Shown in pieces: positions 16,675 to 24,615 of a DNA stretch of 32,013 bases. Source of the DNA: CAADGY01 sp900696665. GTDB taxonomy: Bacteria; Acidobacteriota; Terriglobia; Bryobacterales; Bryobacteraceae. The notes beneath the pieces are model-generated. The model had not been told where the DNA came from and made no database searches. It saw only the letters and a program-made list of their open reading frames with translations. Position 1 is the first letter of the stretch, and the number at the start of each line of letters is the position of its first letter. The DNA is taken from positions 1-32,013 of the forward strand of contig JAPSFM010000058.1 of NCBI GenBank assembly GCA_035063885.1. Reading direction: 5' to 3'. A program made the position numbers and the translations under genes.

Positions 16675-17898
16675 ATGTCTCTGTCTCGTCTTTTTCTATC
16701 CTCTCTCATTGTGGCAACGCTGTCGCTGGCGGGATGTGGTTCCCGCGACGACCGTCCCAAATCGATCGGGTATGCCTTCGTTGCCCAACCTGACCTGAAA
16801 CTTCGGGCTGAACTCGATGCGAAAGCGCCAGTCACCGCCACTGTGCAGAACGGGGAGCGGGTCGAGATCGTGCGAACCTTCCGCCGCTTTGTGAGAGTGC
16901 GGACGAAAACGGGCGCCGAAGGGTGGGTGCACGAGCGCCAACTGATGAGCTCGCGCGAAATCGACAAGCTCGACCGGGCATCCGAACGCCTGCGGAAACT
17001 CCCGTCGCAGGGGAGCGCGACCGTTTACGCCACTTTGAACGTTCACATCGAGCCACACCGGCAATCACCTACGTTTTATCAGATCAGGGAAAAGACGCAC
17101 GTCACCGTTCTCGGCCACCAACTCGTACCACGTGGCCCTTACAAACCGGAACCTCTGCTTCCTCCTCCTAAGCCGAAGGCAGTGAAGAAGCCGAGCCGTC
17201 CCTCCGAGAGTCCGCCAATTATCACGCCGGATCCTCCCGGGCCGCCAGAAGACTGGCTGGAAATCTCGAAGTCCCCTTCGTCTCCCGAGCCGGAGCCGGA
17301 ACCGGAACAGACCTCTGTTTCCGGGGAAGACTGGAGCCTGGTGCTGGTGCCGGATGGCCGGGTAGGTTGGGTTCTGTCCCGGATGCTCGCCATGGCGATT
17401 CCCAATGAAGTCGCTCAGTATGCAGAAGGTGCGCGCATCACATCGTATTTTTCACTCGGAAAGGTGCTGGATGGAAACGTTGAAAAGCACAATTGGCTGT
17501 GGACTACAATTCGCGCTAGAAATGTTTCTTATGAATACGATAGCTTTAGAATCTTCATCTGGAGCTTGAGGAGGCACCGCTATGAGACCGCCTATATCGA
17601 ACGGAACCTGGAAGGTTATTTCCCCACACGTGTACAGACGGTGAAGGTGACCGAAGGGGGCCGCACGGTGGACGTGCCGGGGTTCACCGTGATCACCAGA
17701 GACAAAGACGGGCAGGTTTACGAGCGCAAGTTTGCCTTTCAGGGCTATCTTGTGCGTGAGCTGGAAAGGACGCCATGGCAGATCCCAATTCCCCCCTGGG
17801 AAGATGTGCCCGAGCCCCAGGCGGCAGCCCCGGCTGTTTCCGGCACTTCCCAGCCGGCCTCCTGGTTTTCCAGGACGAAGCATTGGCTTGGTAAGTAG
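16675..17898 (+). CDS. Lipoprotein with bacterial SH3 domains
   Basis: A 407-residue predicted lipoprotein. The signal peptide ends in the lipobox LSLAGC, with acylated cysteine C21. Residues about 33-98 form a bacterial SH3 domain (LKLRAELDAKAPVTATVQNG, then GAEGWVHERQLM); a second partial SH3 unit follows at about 115-150. A proline- and glutamate-rich linker (about 155-215) separates these from a third SH3-like piece ending in GRVGWVLSRML. The C-terminal 150 residues are a mixed domain I do not recognise. SH3b domains usually bind peptidoglycan or other envelope partners, so a wall-linked role is likely. Ends three bases from the convergent ATPase gene; no terminator is visible between them. 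Confidence 0.8.
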   Translation: MSLSRLFLSSLIVATLSLAGCGSRDDRPKSIGYAFVAQPDLKLRAELDAKAPVTATVQNGERVEIVRTFRRFVRVRTKTGAEGWVHERQLMSSREIDKLDRASERLRKLPSQGSATVYATLNVHIEPHRQSPTFYQIREKTHVTVLGHQLVPRGPYKPEPLLPPPKPKAVKKPSRPSESPPIITPDPPGPPEDWLEISKSPSSPEPEPEPEQTSVSGEDWSLVLVPDGRVGWVLSRMLAMAIPNEVAQYAEGARITSYFSLGKVLDGNVEKHNWLWTTIRARNVSYEYDSFRIFIWSLRRHRYETAYIERNLEGYFPTRVQTVKVTEGGRTVDVPGFTVITRDKDGQVYERKFAFQGYLVRELERTPWQIPIPPWEDVPEPQAAAPAVSGTSQPASWFSRTKHWLGK

Positions 17899-17901
17899 CC
17901 G

Positions 17902-18666
17902 TTAGCCATTGGAACTCAACAGGGTACGGTCCATTGCGAGGAACTCGCGGATATGCGGATGATCAGAGTTCGCAAGCTCGGAAACCGCACCGAAGTAAAT
18001 GACGCCGCCCTCATGAAGTACAACCACCTTGTCGGCTACCGCCCGCATTAGGTCCAGATCATGGGTTACGACGACCGAGGTCAGATGAAGTTGCTCTTTC
18101 AGGCGCTGCATGAGCCTGGCCACGTGGTCCGACATAATGGGGTCGACCATTGTTGTGGGTTCATCGTACAGAATGCATTCCGGCTGAGCAGCTAACGCGC
18201 GAGCAATGGCGACGGCCCGCTTATAGCCGGTGGACAGGTCGCTCGGGTACTGCTCTGCGGCATTCTCCAGGCCAACAAGGCGCAGCAGCCCCATCACCAC
18301 ATCCTCCCGGTTTTGCTTATCGTAGTCGTCGTTCAACTCCAGAGAAAAGAGGACGTTCTCGGCGACGGTGAGCGAATCGAAAAGAGCGCCCGACTGAAAA
18401 ACCATCGTGACCTTTTTCCGGATTTCACGCAGCTCCGCCTCCCGGAATCCTGTGATGTCCTGATGCGCCACGATGACGTTGCCCTGGTCAGGCTTCAGAA
18501 AGCCCATGATGTGCGCCAGGGATACGGACTTCCCCACGCCGCTGCGCCCAATGATGGCAACGGTCTCCCCTCCATCGACGTAAAAATTGGCGTCGACTAA
18601 AACGGGGTAGTCGAACGTCTTATAGACGTGCCTGAACTCGATGTAGTGAGGATACTGCTCAGCCAT
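17902..18666 (-). CDS. Mla-type ABC transporter ATPase
   Basis: A 254-residue ABC ATPase most like MlaF, the cytoplasmic ATPase of phospholipid-transport (Mla/TtgA2/Mce) systems. Walker A GRSGVGKS is at 40-47; the Q-loop region MVFQSGALFDSLTVAENV at 88-105 is characteristic of the MlaF group; Walker B is ILYDE with catalytic E169, and the switch histidine is H202 in VVTHD. The signature loop reads LSTGYKR (144-150) instead of LSGGQ, and the D-loop region reads TTMVDP instead of TTGLDP. The ATG at 18666 is chosen because the family begins there; the open frame further upstream lies inside the mobA-like gene. No MlaE permease or MlaD gene follows, so the transporter partners are encoded elsewhere. 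It overlaps the preceding gene by 8 nt. Confidence 0.88.
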   Translation of the reverse strand: MAEQYPHYIEFRHVYKTFDYPVLVDANFYVDGGETVAIIGRSGVGKSVSLAHIMGFLKPDQGNVIVAHQDITGFREAELREIRKKVTMVFQSGALFDSLTVAENVLFSLELNDDYDKQNREDVVMGLLRLVGLENAAEQYPSDLSTGYKRAVAIARALAAQPECILYDEPTTMVDPIMSDHVARLMQRLKEQLHLTSVVVTHDLDLMRAVADKVVVLHEGGVIYFGAVSELANSDHPHIREFLAMDRTLLSSNG

Positions 18667-19243
18667 CCGTGTGCCCGGTACAGTGAGTGAGATGAGCGTG
18701 CCATTCAGCCGGTGTGTTAACGTTTTTAAACCATCCGCCCGCATCAAAACCGATATGCTCCGGACAGACGATTTCGAGCGCCGAGGCAATTTTGCGGACA
18801 CCCGACGCAAGCGCCGCTCGAAAGGGTGCGTTACAAGTCCGCCGGTAGACTGCGCACAGTGGTTCCGGCCGTCCCGATGGAGAGAGCGGTACGACGCAAT
18901 CCGCGCTGGAGGCAACGGCATGGTCCAGCAGACGCGAAAGCAGTTCTGCCCGCACGCCCGGCATATCGCAGGCGAGTACCAGGTTCCATTCGGCCGTGGA
19001 GGACCCAAGAGCGGTGACGATACCGCCGAGCGGACCGGTCTCCGGGAACTCGTCCGCGATTACTGGAAAGCCGAGATGCGAATACCGGTCGGGAGATCCT
19101 ACGAGCGTCACCGACCCGGCGGCGAGCAGAACTTCTCCGGCGACATATTGGGCAAGTGTCTTGCCTCCATAGTCGAGCAGCGCTTTGTCGCGGCTCATTC
19201 TGGAACTCCGCCCGCCGACCAGAACGAAACCAGCTTGCCGCAT
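18659..19243 (-). CDS. MobA-like molybdenum cofactor guanylyltransferase
   Basis: A 194-residue nucleotidyltransferase of the MobA group, which converts molybdopterin to its guanine dinucleotide form for DMSO-reductase-family enzymes. The N-terminal signature LVGGRSSRMSRDKALLDYGG (8-27) fits the consensus LAGGxSxRMGxDKAL, with Val for Ala and Ser for Gly. Later motifs are DEFPETGPLGGI and the metal-binding LACDMPG. The C-terminal VNTPAEW segment is also typical. No other molybdenum cofactor genes are in view. Its stop lies eight bases inside the ATPase gene, so the two are probably co-translated despite unrelated functions. Related cytidylyltransferases such as MocA share the fold, so the nucleotide used is not certain. 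Confidence 0.82.
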   Translation of the reverse strand: MRQAGFVLVGGRSSRMSRDKALLDYGGKTLAQYVAGEVLLAAGSVTLVGSPDRYSHLGFPVIADEFPETGPLGGIVTALGSSTAEWNLVLACDMPGVRAELLSRLLDHAVASSADCVVPLSPSGRPEPLCAVYRRTCNAPFRAALASGVRKIASALEIVCPEHIGFDAGGWFKNVNTPAEWHAHLTHCTGHTDG

Positions 19244-19328
19244 GCAGAGATGATAGCATTTGGGATAACGAAGCCCGGTCAGGTGATTAATATCCTAAAA
19301 ATCAGTGAACTGGCTGAACCGGCGCCGC

Positions 19329-19358
19329 TTGGTGCTACCAAGAAGTGGGGGTTATAAT
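19329..19358 (+). promoter_or_regulatory. Candidate promoter for the lytic transglycosylase gene
   Basis: A perfect TATAAT lies at 19353-19358, with TTGGTG (three of six to consensus) at 19329-19334 and an 18-base spacer. Transcription would begin near 19365. This makes the ATG at 19375 the probable start codon, because the in-frame GTG at 19345 would lie upstream of the transcript. Confidence 0.5.
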
Positions 19359-19374
19359 CGGTTTGAACAAAGAG

Positions 19375-20100
19375 ATGCGGAATTGTTTGGCATCCGTGAC
19401 GCTGTTGTGTACTGGCGGTTTGGTTCTTTCGGCTGCGAACTACAATAACGCCGCCCGTGTTACATCGGTCGTAAAGACCGATCAGCGAAGCGGACGTCTG
19501 GTGCGCAGGGTGGTGGTAAAGCGGGCTCCGGTGCGCACGATTTCAGCGAAAACCACGGCTGGCGCGGCGAACTCCGGTGTCATCGATATTCCGCGGATCG
19601 TCGAACTTACCGCGGCAAAATACGATCTCGATCCATTGCTCGTTCATTCGGTGATTCAGGCGGAGAGCAACTACGATCCATTTGCCGTCTCTCCCAAGGG
19701 AGCGCAGGGGTTAATGCAATTGATGCCGGCCACCGCGAAGCGTTTCGGCGTCCAAAATGCCTTTCGCGCGGAGCAGAACATCGAGGGTGGTGTTCGATAT
19801 CTCCGGTATCTGCACGATCTGTTTCGGAATCCGACGCTGGCGCTGGCGGCTTATAACGCCGGTGAGGGTGCGGTGTGGAAGTACAACAACACGGTCCCGC
19901 CGTATGCGGAGACCCAGAGCTATGTCCGGCGGGTAGCCGGAAAATTGAGCAAAGCGAGAAGTGCAAAGGAGTCCGGCACATCAGGGCCGGCAGGAGCGGT
20001 GACGGACGAGACGGAAGGAGCGCCCGCTGAGGATGCTGCCTACCGGCCCGTGGTCAGCTTTGTGGACGGCTCGGGCAGATTATATCTGAAGACAGAATAG
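19375..20100 (+). CDS. Lytic transglycosylase, SLT family
   Basis: A 241-residue exported murein hydrolase that cleaves the MurNAc-GlcNAc bond with formation of 1,6-anhydro ends. From the ATG at 19375 the protein begins with a signal peptide (MRNCLASVTLLCTGGLVLSA); a basic linker follows (about 31-65). The SLT domain (about 70-185) has catalytic E97 in VIQAESNYDP, the motif GAQGLMQLMPATAKRFG and AALAAYNAGEGAV-type ending. A hydrophilic tail rich in E, G and A closes the protein. It resembles the MltC/Slt70 catalytic core of soluble family 1 enzymes. A murein amidase gene starts seven bases after its stop, so the two wall enzymes probably share one transcript from the promoter upstream. Confidence 0.92.
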   Translation: MRNCLASVTLLCTGGLVLSAANYNNAARVTSVVKTDQRSGRLVRRVVVKRAPVRTISAKTTAGAANSGVIDIPRIVELTAAKYDLDPLLVHSVIQAESNYDPFAVSPKGAQGLMQLMPATAKRFGVQNAFRAEQNIEGGVRYLRYLHDLFRNPTLALAAYNAGEGAVWKYNNTVPPYAETQSYVRRVAGKLSKARSAKESGTSGPAGAVTDETEGAPAEDAAYRPVVSFVDGSGRLYLKTE

Positions 20101-20107
20101 GACGGTA

Positions 20108-21421
20108 ATGGCATCGGTTTCCTCCCCCAACCGATCGCAATGGAAGTGGCTGAAAGCGCTGGCGGCGGTTTGTTTCTTCCTTCCGGCGCCCTTTCTAAAG
20201 GCACAGGAGCTGGCCGTATCTGCTATCCGGTTCTGGCCTCTGGGCGACGTCACCCGGGTCGCTATCGAGGTCACTGGCGAGTTCGAGTACCGGTATGACC
20301 GTGTACCCAACCCCGACCGGCTGTACTTTGACATACTCGGCGCCCAGTCCCTGTTGCAAAAGCATGGCACCCACGTCATCCCGGTTGGAAACCGGCTACT
20401 CAAACAGATCCGCGTAGCCCTTACCCGGCCGAATATCACGCGGGTGGTGCTCGATTTAGAGCCCTCGGTCGATTTCATCTGCTCTCAGCTAGCCAATCCA
20501 GACCGGCTCATGATTGAATTACGTGCGGCCGGGGCCGGCAAACCCTCGCCTGGAACGCCCGCCGAGCCGGTTGGCGTGCAGCAGGAATCTCCTGCAACTC
20601 CTGCGTCCCCGCCGGCTCCATCGGAGGCGGCGGAGATGGCTGTGAAACCGCCGGCATCCGCCGCTCCGGCCCGCGTTGGTGGTGCGGGACAGCAGTCGCT
20701 CACACGTGTGCTCGGCCTCAAGGTGGCCCGTATTGTGATTGACGCCGGACACGGCGGCCACGACACGGGAACGATCGGCCCCGGAGGCTTGATGGAAAAA
20801 GATGTGGTGCTGGACATCGCGAAGCGGCTCGGCACGCTTATCCAGGCGAAACTCGGCAGCGAAGTGGTGTACACCCGGAGCGACGATACGTTTATCGCTC
20901 TCGAAGATCGTACCGCTCTCGCAAATGAGAAGAAGGCGGATCTGTTTCTGTCGATTCATGCCAACTCCTCGCGTCTTCGTTCTATTGCCGGCGTAGAAAC
21001 CTTTTATTTGAATCTCACTTCTTCAAAGGAGGATCTCGATGTGGCGGCACGCGAGAACGCGGCATCGCAGCAATCCATCTTTGAGTTACAAAACGTGATT
21101 CAGAAGATCGCCCTTACGGATAAGATCGAGGAATCCCGTGAATTCGCCGCCAGTGTCCAAAAGGCTCTTTATAGCGCTTTATCGCAGAGAAACTCCAGAG
21201 TGAAAAACCGCGGTGTCAAAAAGGCGCCCTTTATTGTGCTAATTGGAGCGCAGATGCCGTCGATTCTGACGGAAATCGGTTTCATCAGCCATCCTAGAGA
21301 GGAAGCTTTGATGAAGCGGCCTGAGCACAGGCAGAAGATCGCCGAAGCGATTTTTAAAGGGCTATCGGCGTATGCTTCCACGTTGAGCCATTTCGAGGTA
21401 GCTCAGACCACTACGCGCTGA
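20108..21421 (+). CDS. N-acetylmuramoyl-L-alanine amidase with AMIN domain
   Basis: A 437-residue zinc amidase of the AmiC type that removes the stem peptide from MurNAc, typically during daughter-cell separation. A hydrophobic signal segment (about 13-31) ends near KAQE. An AMIN domain (about 33-140) should target it to septal or membrane-associated murein. A proline/alanine-rich linker (about 145-200) leads to the Amidase_3 domain: zinc ligand H215 in IDAGHGGHD, a glutamate ligand in GLMEKDVVLD, a histidine ligand in LSIHANSS, and catalytic glutamate in LTEIGFISHP. The ATG at 20108 is preceded by AGGAC. Its last 11 nt overlap the convergent GGDEF regulator gene. An EnvC/NlpD-like activator was not seen; the SH3 lipoprotein at 16675 has no LytM motif. 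Confidence 0.94.
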   Translation: MASVSSPNRSQWKWLKALAAVCFFLPAPFLKAQELAVSAIRFWPLGDVTRVAIEVTGEFEYRYDRVPNPDRLYFDILGAQSLLQKHGTHVIPVGNRLLKQIRVALTRPNITRVVLDLEPSVDFICSQLANPDRLMIELRAAGAGKPSPGTPAEPVGVQQESPATPASPPAPSEAAEMAVKPPASAAPARVGGAGQQSLTRVLGLKVARIVIDAGHGGHDTGTIGPGGLMEKDVVLDIAKRLGTLIQAKLGSEVVYTRSDDTFIALEDRTALANEKKADLFLSIHANSSRLRSIAGVETFYLNLTSSKEDLDVAARENAASQQSIFELQNVIQKIALTDKIEESREFAASVQKALYSALSQRNSRVKNRGVKKAPFIVLIGAQMPSILTEIGFISHPREEALMKRPEHRQKIAEAIFKGLSAYASTLSHFEVAQTTTR

Positions 21422-22373
21422 GGAAGCTTTCCGTTTCGGGTTCCGGCTCCGGCACGTAATGTAGCCGGCGGAACGTTACACAATTCCGGCCGCGGCCTTT
21501 TGCATCATAGAGGGCCAGGTCAGCGGTTCGCAGCATCCGTTCGGGATTCGTTGCATAATCTGATTCGACGGCGACTGTTGCACCTACGCTGGCGGTTAAC
21601 CGGATCTCGCCGGTGCAGGTTGGGATGGGGCTGGAGGCAATGACTCTCCGTATGCGTTCGGCTTGCTGCTCGGTGGCAACGGCATCGCAGCCCGGCAGCA
21701 CAATCAGAAATTCCTCTCCACCGTAGCGTCCTACAGCGTCATAAGCCCGGACGGACATCTGCATCCGCGCGGACGATTCGCGCAGAACCTGATCTCCCGT
21801 GAGGTGCCCGTATCCGTCGTTGATCCGCTTGAAATGGTCGAGATCCAGCATGATAAGACCGACTGGCTTGGCTTCGCGCCGCGTTCTTTCGAGCTCACGG
21901 GCAAGAATTTCGAGAATGGCATGCCTGTTCCACAGTCCTGTGAGCGAGTCCCGCGTCGCCTGTTCCCGCAAAGATTCGCGGATTTCGAACAACTCCGCGT
22001 TGAGCTCCACGATGCGGCGGCCGGCGCGAAGGCGAACCTTCAGTTCGTGTTCATCAAAGGGCTTTACCAGGTAATCGTCCGCCCCCGCCTCCATTCCTTC
22101 GATCAGATCGCCTTTCAGACTCCGTGAGGTCAGCAGCAGGATGTAGGTGTAGGGTTCCCGTTTCAACTGACGCACCAGTTTGCAGAGATCGGGTCCCGTG
22201 AAGCCAGGCATCATCCAATCCAGCACAGCGAGGCGTGGAGAATCCTCCCGGAGGAGAATGTCCTTGGCCTGAACGCCGTCACAGGCAACCAGGACGTCGT
22301 AGCCCCATTTCCGGAGTGTTGCCTCCAGGAGGTGCCGCGAAATGATCGTATCCTCAGCGATTAACACGCGCAT
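21411..22373 (-). CDS. Response regulator with diguanylate cyclase (GGDEF) output
   Basis: A 320-residue soluble PleD-like regulator that would make cyclic di-GMP when phosphorylated. The receiver domain (1-120) has acidic E7-D8, phospho-acceptor D52 in LDWMMPG and K104 in LVKPF. A helical linker (about 118-138) connects to the GGDEF domain, which has DSLTGLWNR (142-150), metal aspartate in LDLDHFK (177-183) and the active GGEEF at 218-222. The inhibitory site RxxD is present as RAYD at 209-212, five residues before the GGEEF, so product feedback is expected. All catalytic residues are intact. It stands alone, divergent from the rrf2 gene, and its cognate kinase is not adjacent. Confidence 0.93.
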   Translation of the reverse strand: MRVLIAEDTIISRHLLEATLRKWGYDVLVACDGVQAKDILLREDSPRLAVLDWMMPGFTGPDLCKLVRQLKREPYTYILLLTSRSLKGDLIEGMEAGADDYLVKPFDEHELKVRLRAGRRIVELNAELFEIRESLREQATRDSLTGLWNRHAILEILARELERTRREAKPVGLIMLDLDHFKRINDGYGHLTGDQVLRESSARMQMSVRAYDAVGRYGGEEFLIVLPGCDAVATEQQAERIRRVIASSPIPTCTGEIRLTASVGATVAVESDYATNPERMLRTADLALYDAKGRGRNCVTFRRLHYVPEPEPETESFLSA

Positions 22374-22744
22374 GACATATCTGCCAGCTCACTCAAAGAT
22401 TCATATCGGCAGCGCAAACGGTTTCTTTGCAAGAGTTACAAACAGCGAAGTACCTCGTCCCAGTAGTCCCTTAGGAGTAGTCATCTCCCTGATGGCGGGA
22501 ATACCAGAACCCGGTGAGGCGGAGGGAGAGTAATCAAGATCTCTGTACCGGTTTCTCCCCAGCTTGCGTCTCTCTAATCGTGGGTGAGTTTACATCTGTT
22601 CATTTTGTTCGCGGCATAGTACTCTGATCGGGGCACGAGCCGGATTTTACTCCCTCGCCCGGTATTTCGCTTGCATGAGGGGTGTGAAGCAATTAAGATA
22701 AAAGCGTATTTAACTTATAAGATCCTACTGGGGGGGGAAATCAG
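22374..22744. other. 371-bp divergent intergenic region
   Basis: This is the longest gene-free stretch. It separates the GGDEF regulator (minus) from the Rrf2 regulator (plus) and must hold both promoters. Visible pieces: a 7-bp direct repeat AGTAGTC at 22462 and 22476, a short GCAAA/TTTGC inverted repeat in 22420-22440, a promoter-like pair near 22693-22721, and a run of eight G at 22730-22737 just before the rrf2 start. I see no credible gene, tRNA or terminator in it. Confidence 0.5.
22693..22721 (+). promoter_or_regulatory. Candidate rrf2 promoter with overlapping palindrome
   Basis: TTAAGA (22693-22698, four of six) and TATAAG (22716-22721, five of six) are 17 bases apart. The -10 lies within the 8-bp palindrome CTTATAAG (22714-22721). 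Rrf2 regulators often repress their own gene from a site over the promoter, so this palindrome could be part of an operator, but 8 bp alone is weak evidence. Confidence 0.4.
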
Positions 22745-23212
22745 ATGATCTATTCGCGTTCCGCAGAGTACGCGATTCGAGCGTTTATCCAACTCGCCGA
22801 AGTGCCGGAAGGCAAGTACGCGATGGTAAAGAACATCGCGGAGCAGGCCGATATTCCCGCGCACTTCCTCGCCAAGATTCTTCAGCAGTTGGCTCGCAAG
22901 GGTTTCCTGCGTTCGAGCAAAGGGCCAACGGGAGGGTTTTGTCTGAGGATCCCCGCGGATGAAATCACCATGCTCCAGATTGTGGATGCCGTCGACGGGC
23001 TGACCGACTTTCACCGGTGTCCGGCGGGTATGGCGGAATGCAACGACCAGATGCCTTGCGGAATGCATGATACCTGGAAAGCTCTCCGTTCGCGTATTAT
23101 GGAATATTTGGAGGGGACGACAATTGAGGAGTTGGCTCAGGCTTTGGATCAGAAGCGCCGGGCCATCGAGAAGAGGACGAAGTCCAAGCGTCCATCCTCC
23201 AGAAAAGCTTAA
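22745..23212 (+). CDS. Rrf2-family regulator, IscR-like cysteine cluster
   Basis: A 155-residue winged-helix regulator of the Rrf2 family (IscR, NsrR, CymR group). The N-terminus SRSAEYAIRA and the recognition-helix region IPAHFLAKILQQLARKGFL (37-55) with GPTGGF are typical. Three cysteines are placed C92-x6-C99-x5-C105, with H108 close behind; E. coli IscR uses C92, C98, C104 and H107 to hold a 2Fe-2S cluster, so a cluster is likely here, with one extra residue between the first two cysteines. It probably senses Fe-S status, oxidative stress or NO. The tail is lysine/arginine/serine rich. No isc or suf genes are nearby; the next gene is clpP, 30 nt on, so they may be co-transcribed. Confidence 0.88.
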   Translation: MIYSRSAEYAIRAFIQLAEVPEGKYAMVKNIAEQADIPAHFLAKILQQLARKGFLRSSKGPTGGFCLRIPADEITMLQIVDAVDGLTDFHRCPAGMAECNDQMPCGMHDTWKALRSRIMEYLEGTTIEELAQALDQKRRAIEKRTKSKRPSSRKA

Positions 23213-23242
23213 CCGGCATCGTTGCCTGGGAGGAGGAGTGCT

Positions 23243-23854
23243 ATGAACTCGGTATTGGTTCCGATGGTCGTCGAACAAACGTCCCGGGGCGAGCGGGCCT
23301 ATGACATCTATTCCAGGCTGCTCAAAGAAAACATCATTTTTCTGGGCACCCCCATCGACGATAATGTCGCCAATCTGATCATCGCTCAATTGTTGTTTTT
23401 GGCAGCGGAAGATTCCGAGCGGGATATTTCCCTGTACATCAACTCGCCTGGTGGCTCGATCACCGCCGGACTGGCGATTTTGGACACAATGCGGCTCGTT
23501 GAGCCGGATATCGTCACTTACTGTGTAGGGCAGGCCGCCTCGATGGCGGCTGTGCTTCTCGCCTCCGGTGCGAAAGGCAAACGGTACAGCCTGCCGCACT
23601 CCCGCATTCTTATCCACCAGCCGTCTATGAGCGGATTGGCGGGGCAGGCTGCCGATATCGATATTTATGCGAAGGAGATTCTTCGCATGCGCGAATCGCT
23701 GAACCAGATTCTGGCCACGGCGACGGGACAATCGGTGGACAAGGTGGCCCGCGATGTGGACCGCGACTATATCATGGAGCCGGAACAGGCGCTTGAGTAC
23801 GGTATGATCGACCGTATTATCAGCAGCCGCGAGCTGGCCCCAGTTACTAAGTAG
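23243..23854 (+). CDS. clpP: ATP-dependent Clp protease proteolytic subunit
   Basis: Serine peptidase that forms a double heptamer barrel and degrades proteins fed by ClpX or ClpA. The 203-residue chain has catalytic serine in GQAASMAAVLLASGAKG, catalytic histidine in RILIHQPSMSG and the aspartate in ARDVDRDYIM. The start is the ATG at 23243, preceded by a very strong GGGAGGAGGAG at 23228-23238; the in-frame upstream ATG at 23222 lies before that site. Motif MVVEQTSRGERAYDIYSRLL is the normal mature N-terminus. The usual neighbours tig and clpX are absent: an rrf2 gene is upstream and a response regulator downstream, so this may be a second clpP paralogue or a relocated copy. Confidence 0.96.
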   Translation: MNSVLVPMVVEQTSRGERAYDIYSRLLKENIIFLGTPIDDNVANLIIAQLLFLAAEDSERDISLYINSPGGSITAGLAILDTMRLVEPDIVTYCVGQAASMAAVLLASGAKGKRYSLPHSRILIHQPSMSGLAGQAADIDIYAKEILRMRESLNQILATATGQSVDKVARDVDRDYIMEPEQALEYGMIDRIISSRELAPVTK

Positions 23855-23907
23855 TGCTAAGGGGAATTCGCCAACGCCCGGCCCGGACGACGGCCACATC
23901 GGATCAC

Positions 23908-24606
23908 ATGAGATTACTAGTTGTCGAGGACGAGAAACGAATCGCCGGGTTCTTGAGCCGCGGTCTGGAGAGTGCCGGCTACGCCGTGGATGTCGCGGGC
24001 GACGGCAAGTCCGCCATCGAGTGCGTGCAGGGCACCGACTACGATCTGATCATCCTGGACTTGATGCTCCCGGACACGGATGGGCTGAAGGTCCTGGAGC
24101 GAATCCGCAACCGGAAGGCCAGCCCTCCGGTGTTGATTCTCAGCGCGCGCGGTGGTGTGGACGATCGTGTGAAAGGTCTGGAGGTGGGCGCCGACGACTA
24201 CCTCACCAAGCCTTTCGCCTTTGTCGAGTTGTTGGCCAGAGTGCGGGCGCTGCTCCGCCGCGGCCAGCCTTTGCCGGAACGGCTTCAAGTGGGTGACCTC
24301 GTGCTGGACTGCATCCGGCGCAGAGTCTCCCGCGCCGGTGAGACAATCGATCTGGCGCCGAAGGAGTTCAGCATCCTCGAATACCTGATGCGGAATCGCG
24401 GGCGGCCGCTCAGCCGGACGATGATTGTCGAGCACGTCTGGGACATGGACTACGACGGGCTTACGAACATCGTTGACGTCTACATCCGCCATCTGCGAAG
24501 CAAAATTGACGACCGGTTTCCGCTGAAGCTGATTCACACCGTTCGTGGCATCGGCTATATGCTGGAGTCCGCGGAACAACCCGCCGAAAAGCCTGCCGGG
24601 CAATAA
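23908..24606 (+). CDS. OmpR/PhoB-family response regulator
   Basis: A 232-residue two-component regulator. The receiver domain has acidic E7-D8, phospho-acceptor D51 in IILDLMLPD and K101 in DDYLTKPF. The C-terminal winged-helix domain (about 128-225) has LAPKEFSILEYLMRN, SRTMIVEHVWD and VDVYIRHLRSKID, with VRGIGYML at the end, all typical of the OmpR/CusR group. The start is the ATG at 23908 with GGAT close upstream; the open frame back to 23854 would overlap clpP by one base and adds an arginine-rich stretch with no family match. The cognate histidine kinase gene begins nine bases after its stop. Confidence 0.94.
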   Translation: MRLLVVEDEKRIAGFLSRGLESAGYAVDVAGDGKSAIECVQGTDYDLIILDLMLPDTDGLKVLERIRNRKASPPVLILSARGGVDDRVKGLEVGADDYLTKPFAFVELLARVRALLRRGQPLPERLQVGDLVLDCIRRRVSRAGETIDLAPKEFSILEYLMRNRGRPLSRTMIVEHVWDMDYDGLTNIVDVYIRHLRSKIDDRFPLKLIHTVRGIGYMLESAEQPAEKPAGQ

Positions 24607-24615
24607 ACGGCTTCG

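Noticed and set aside
16383..16793. Plus-strand open frame of 136 residues across the manA-lipoprotein gap
   Set aside because: It shows no family motif and crosses two real genes in another frame, while the minus strand holds an ordered cysteine protein.
19345..19374. GTG start for the lytic transglycosylase
   Set aside because: It would lie upstream of the predicted transcription start, because TATAAT sits at 19353-19358.
19387..19405. Sigma-54 promoter-like TTGGCAT with GC ten bases on
   Set aside because: It lies inside the lytic transglycosylase coding region, and the -12 half lacks TTGC.
22462..22482. Direct repeat AGTAGTC with a 14-base period, considered as a CRISPR or iteron seed
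   Set aside because: Only two 7-bp copies occur, with no spacer pattern or cas gene; chance is enough.
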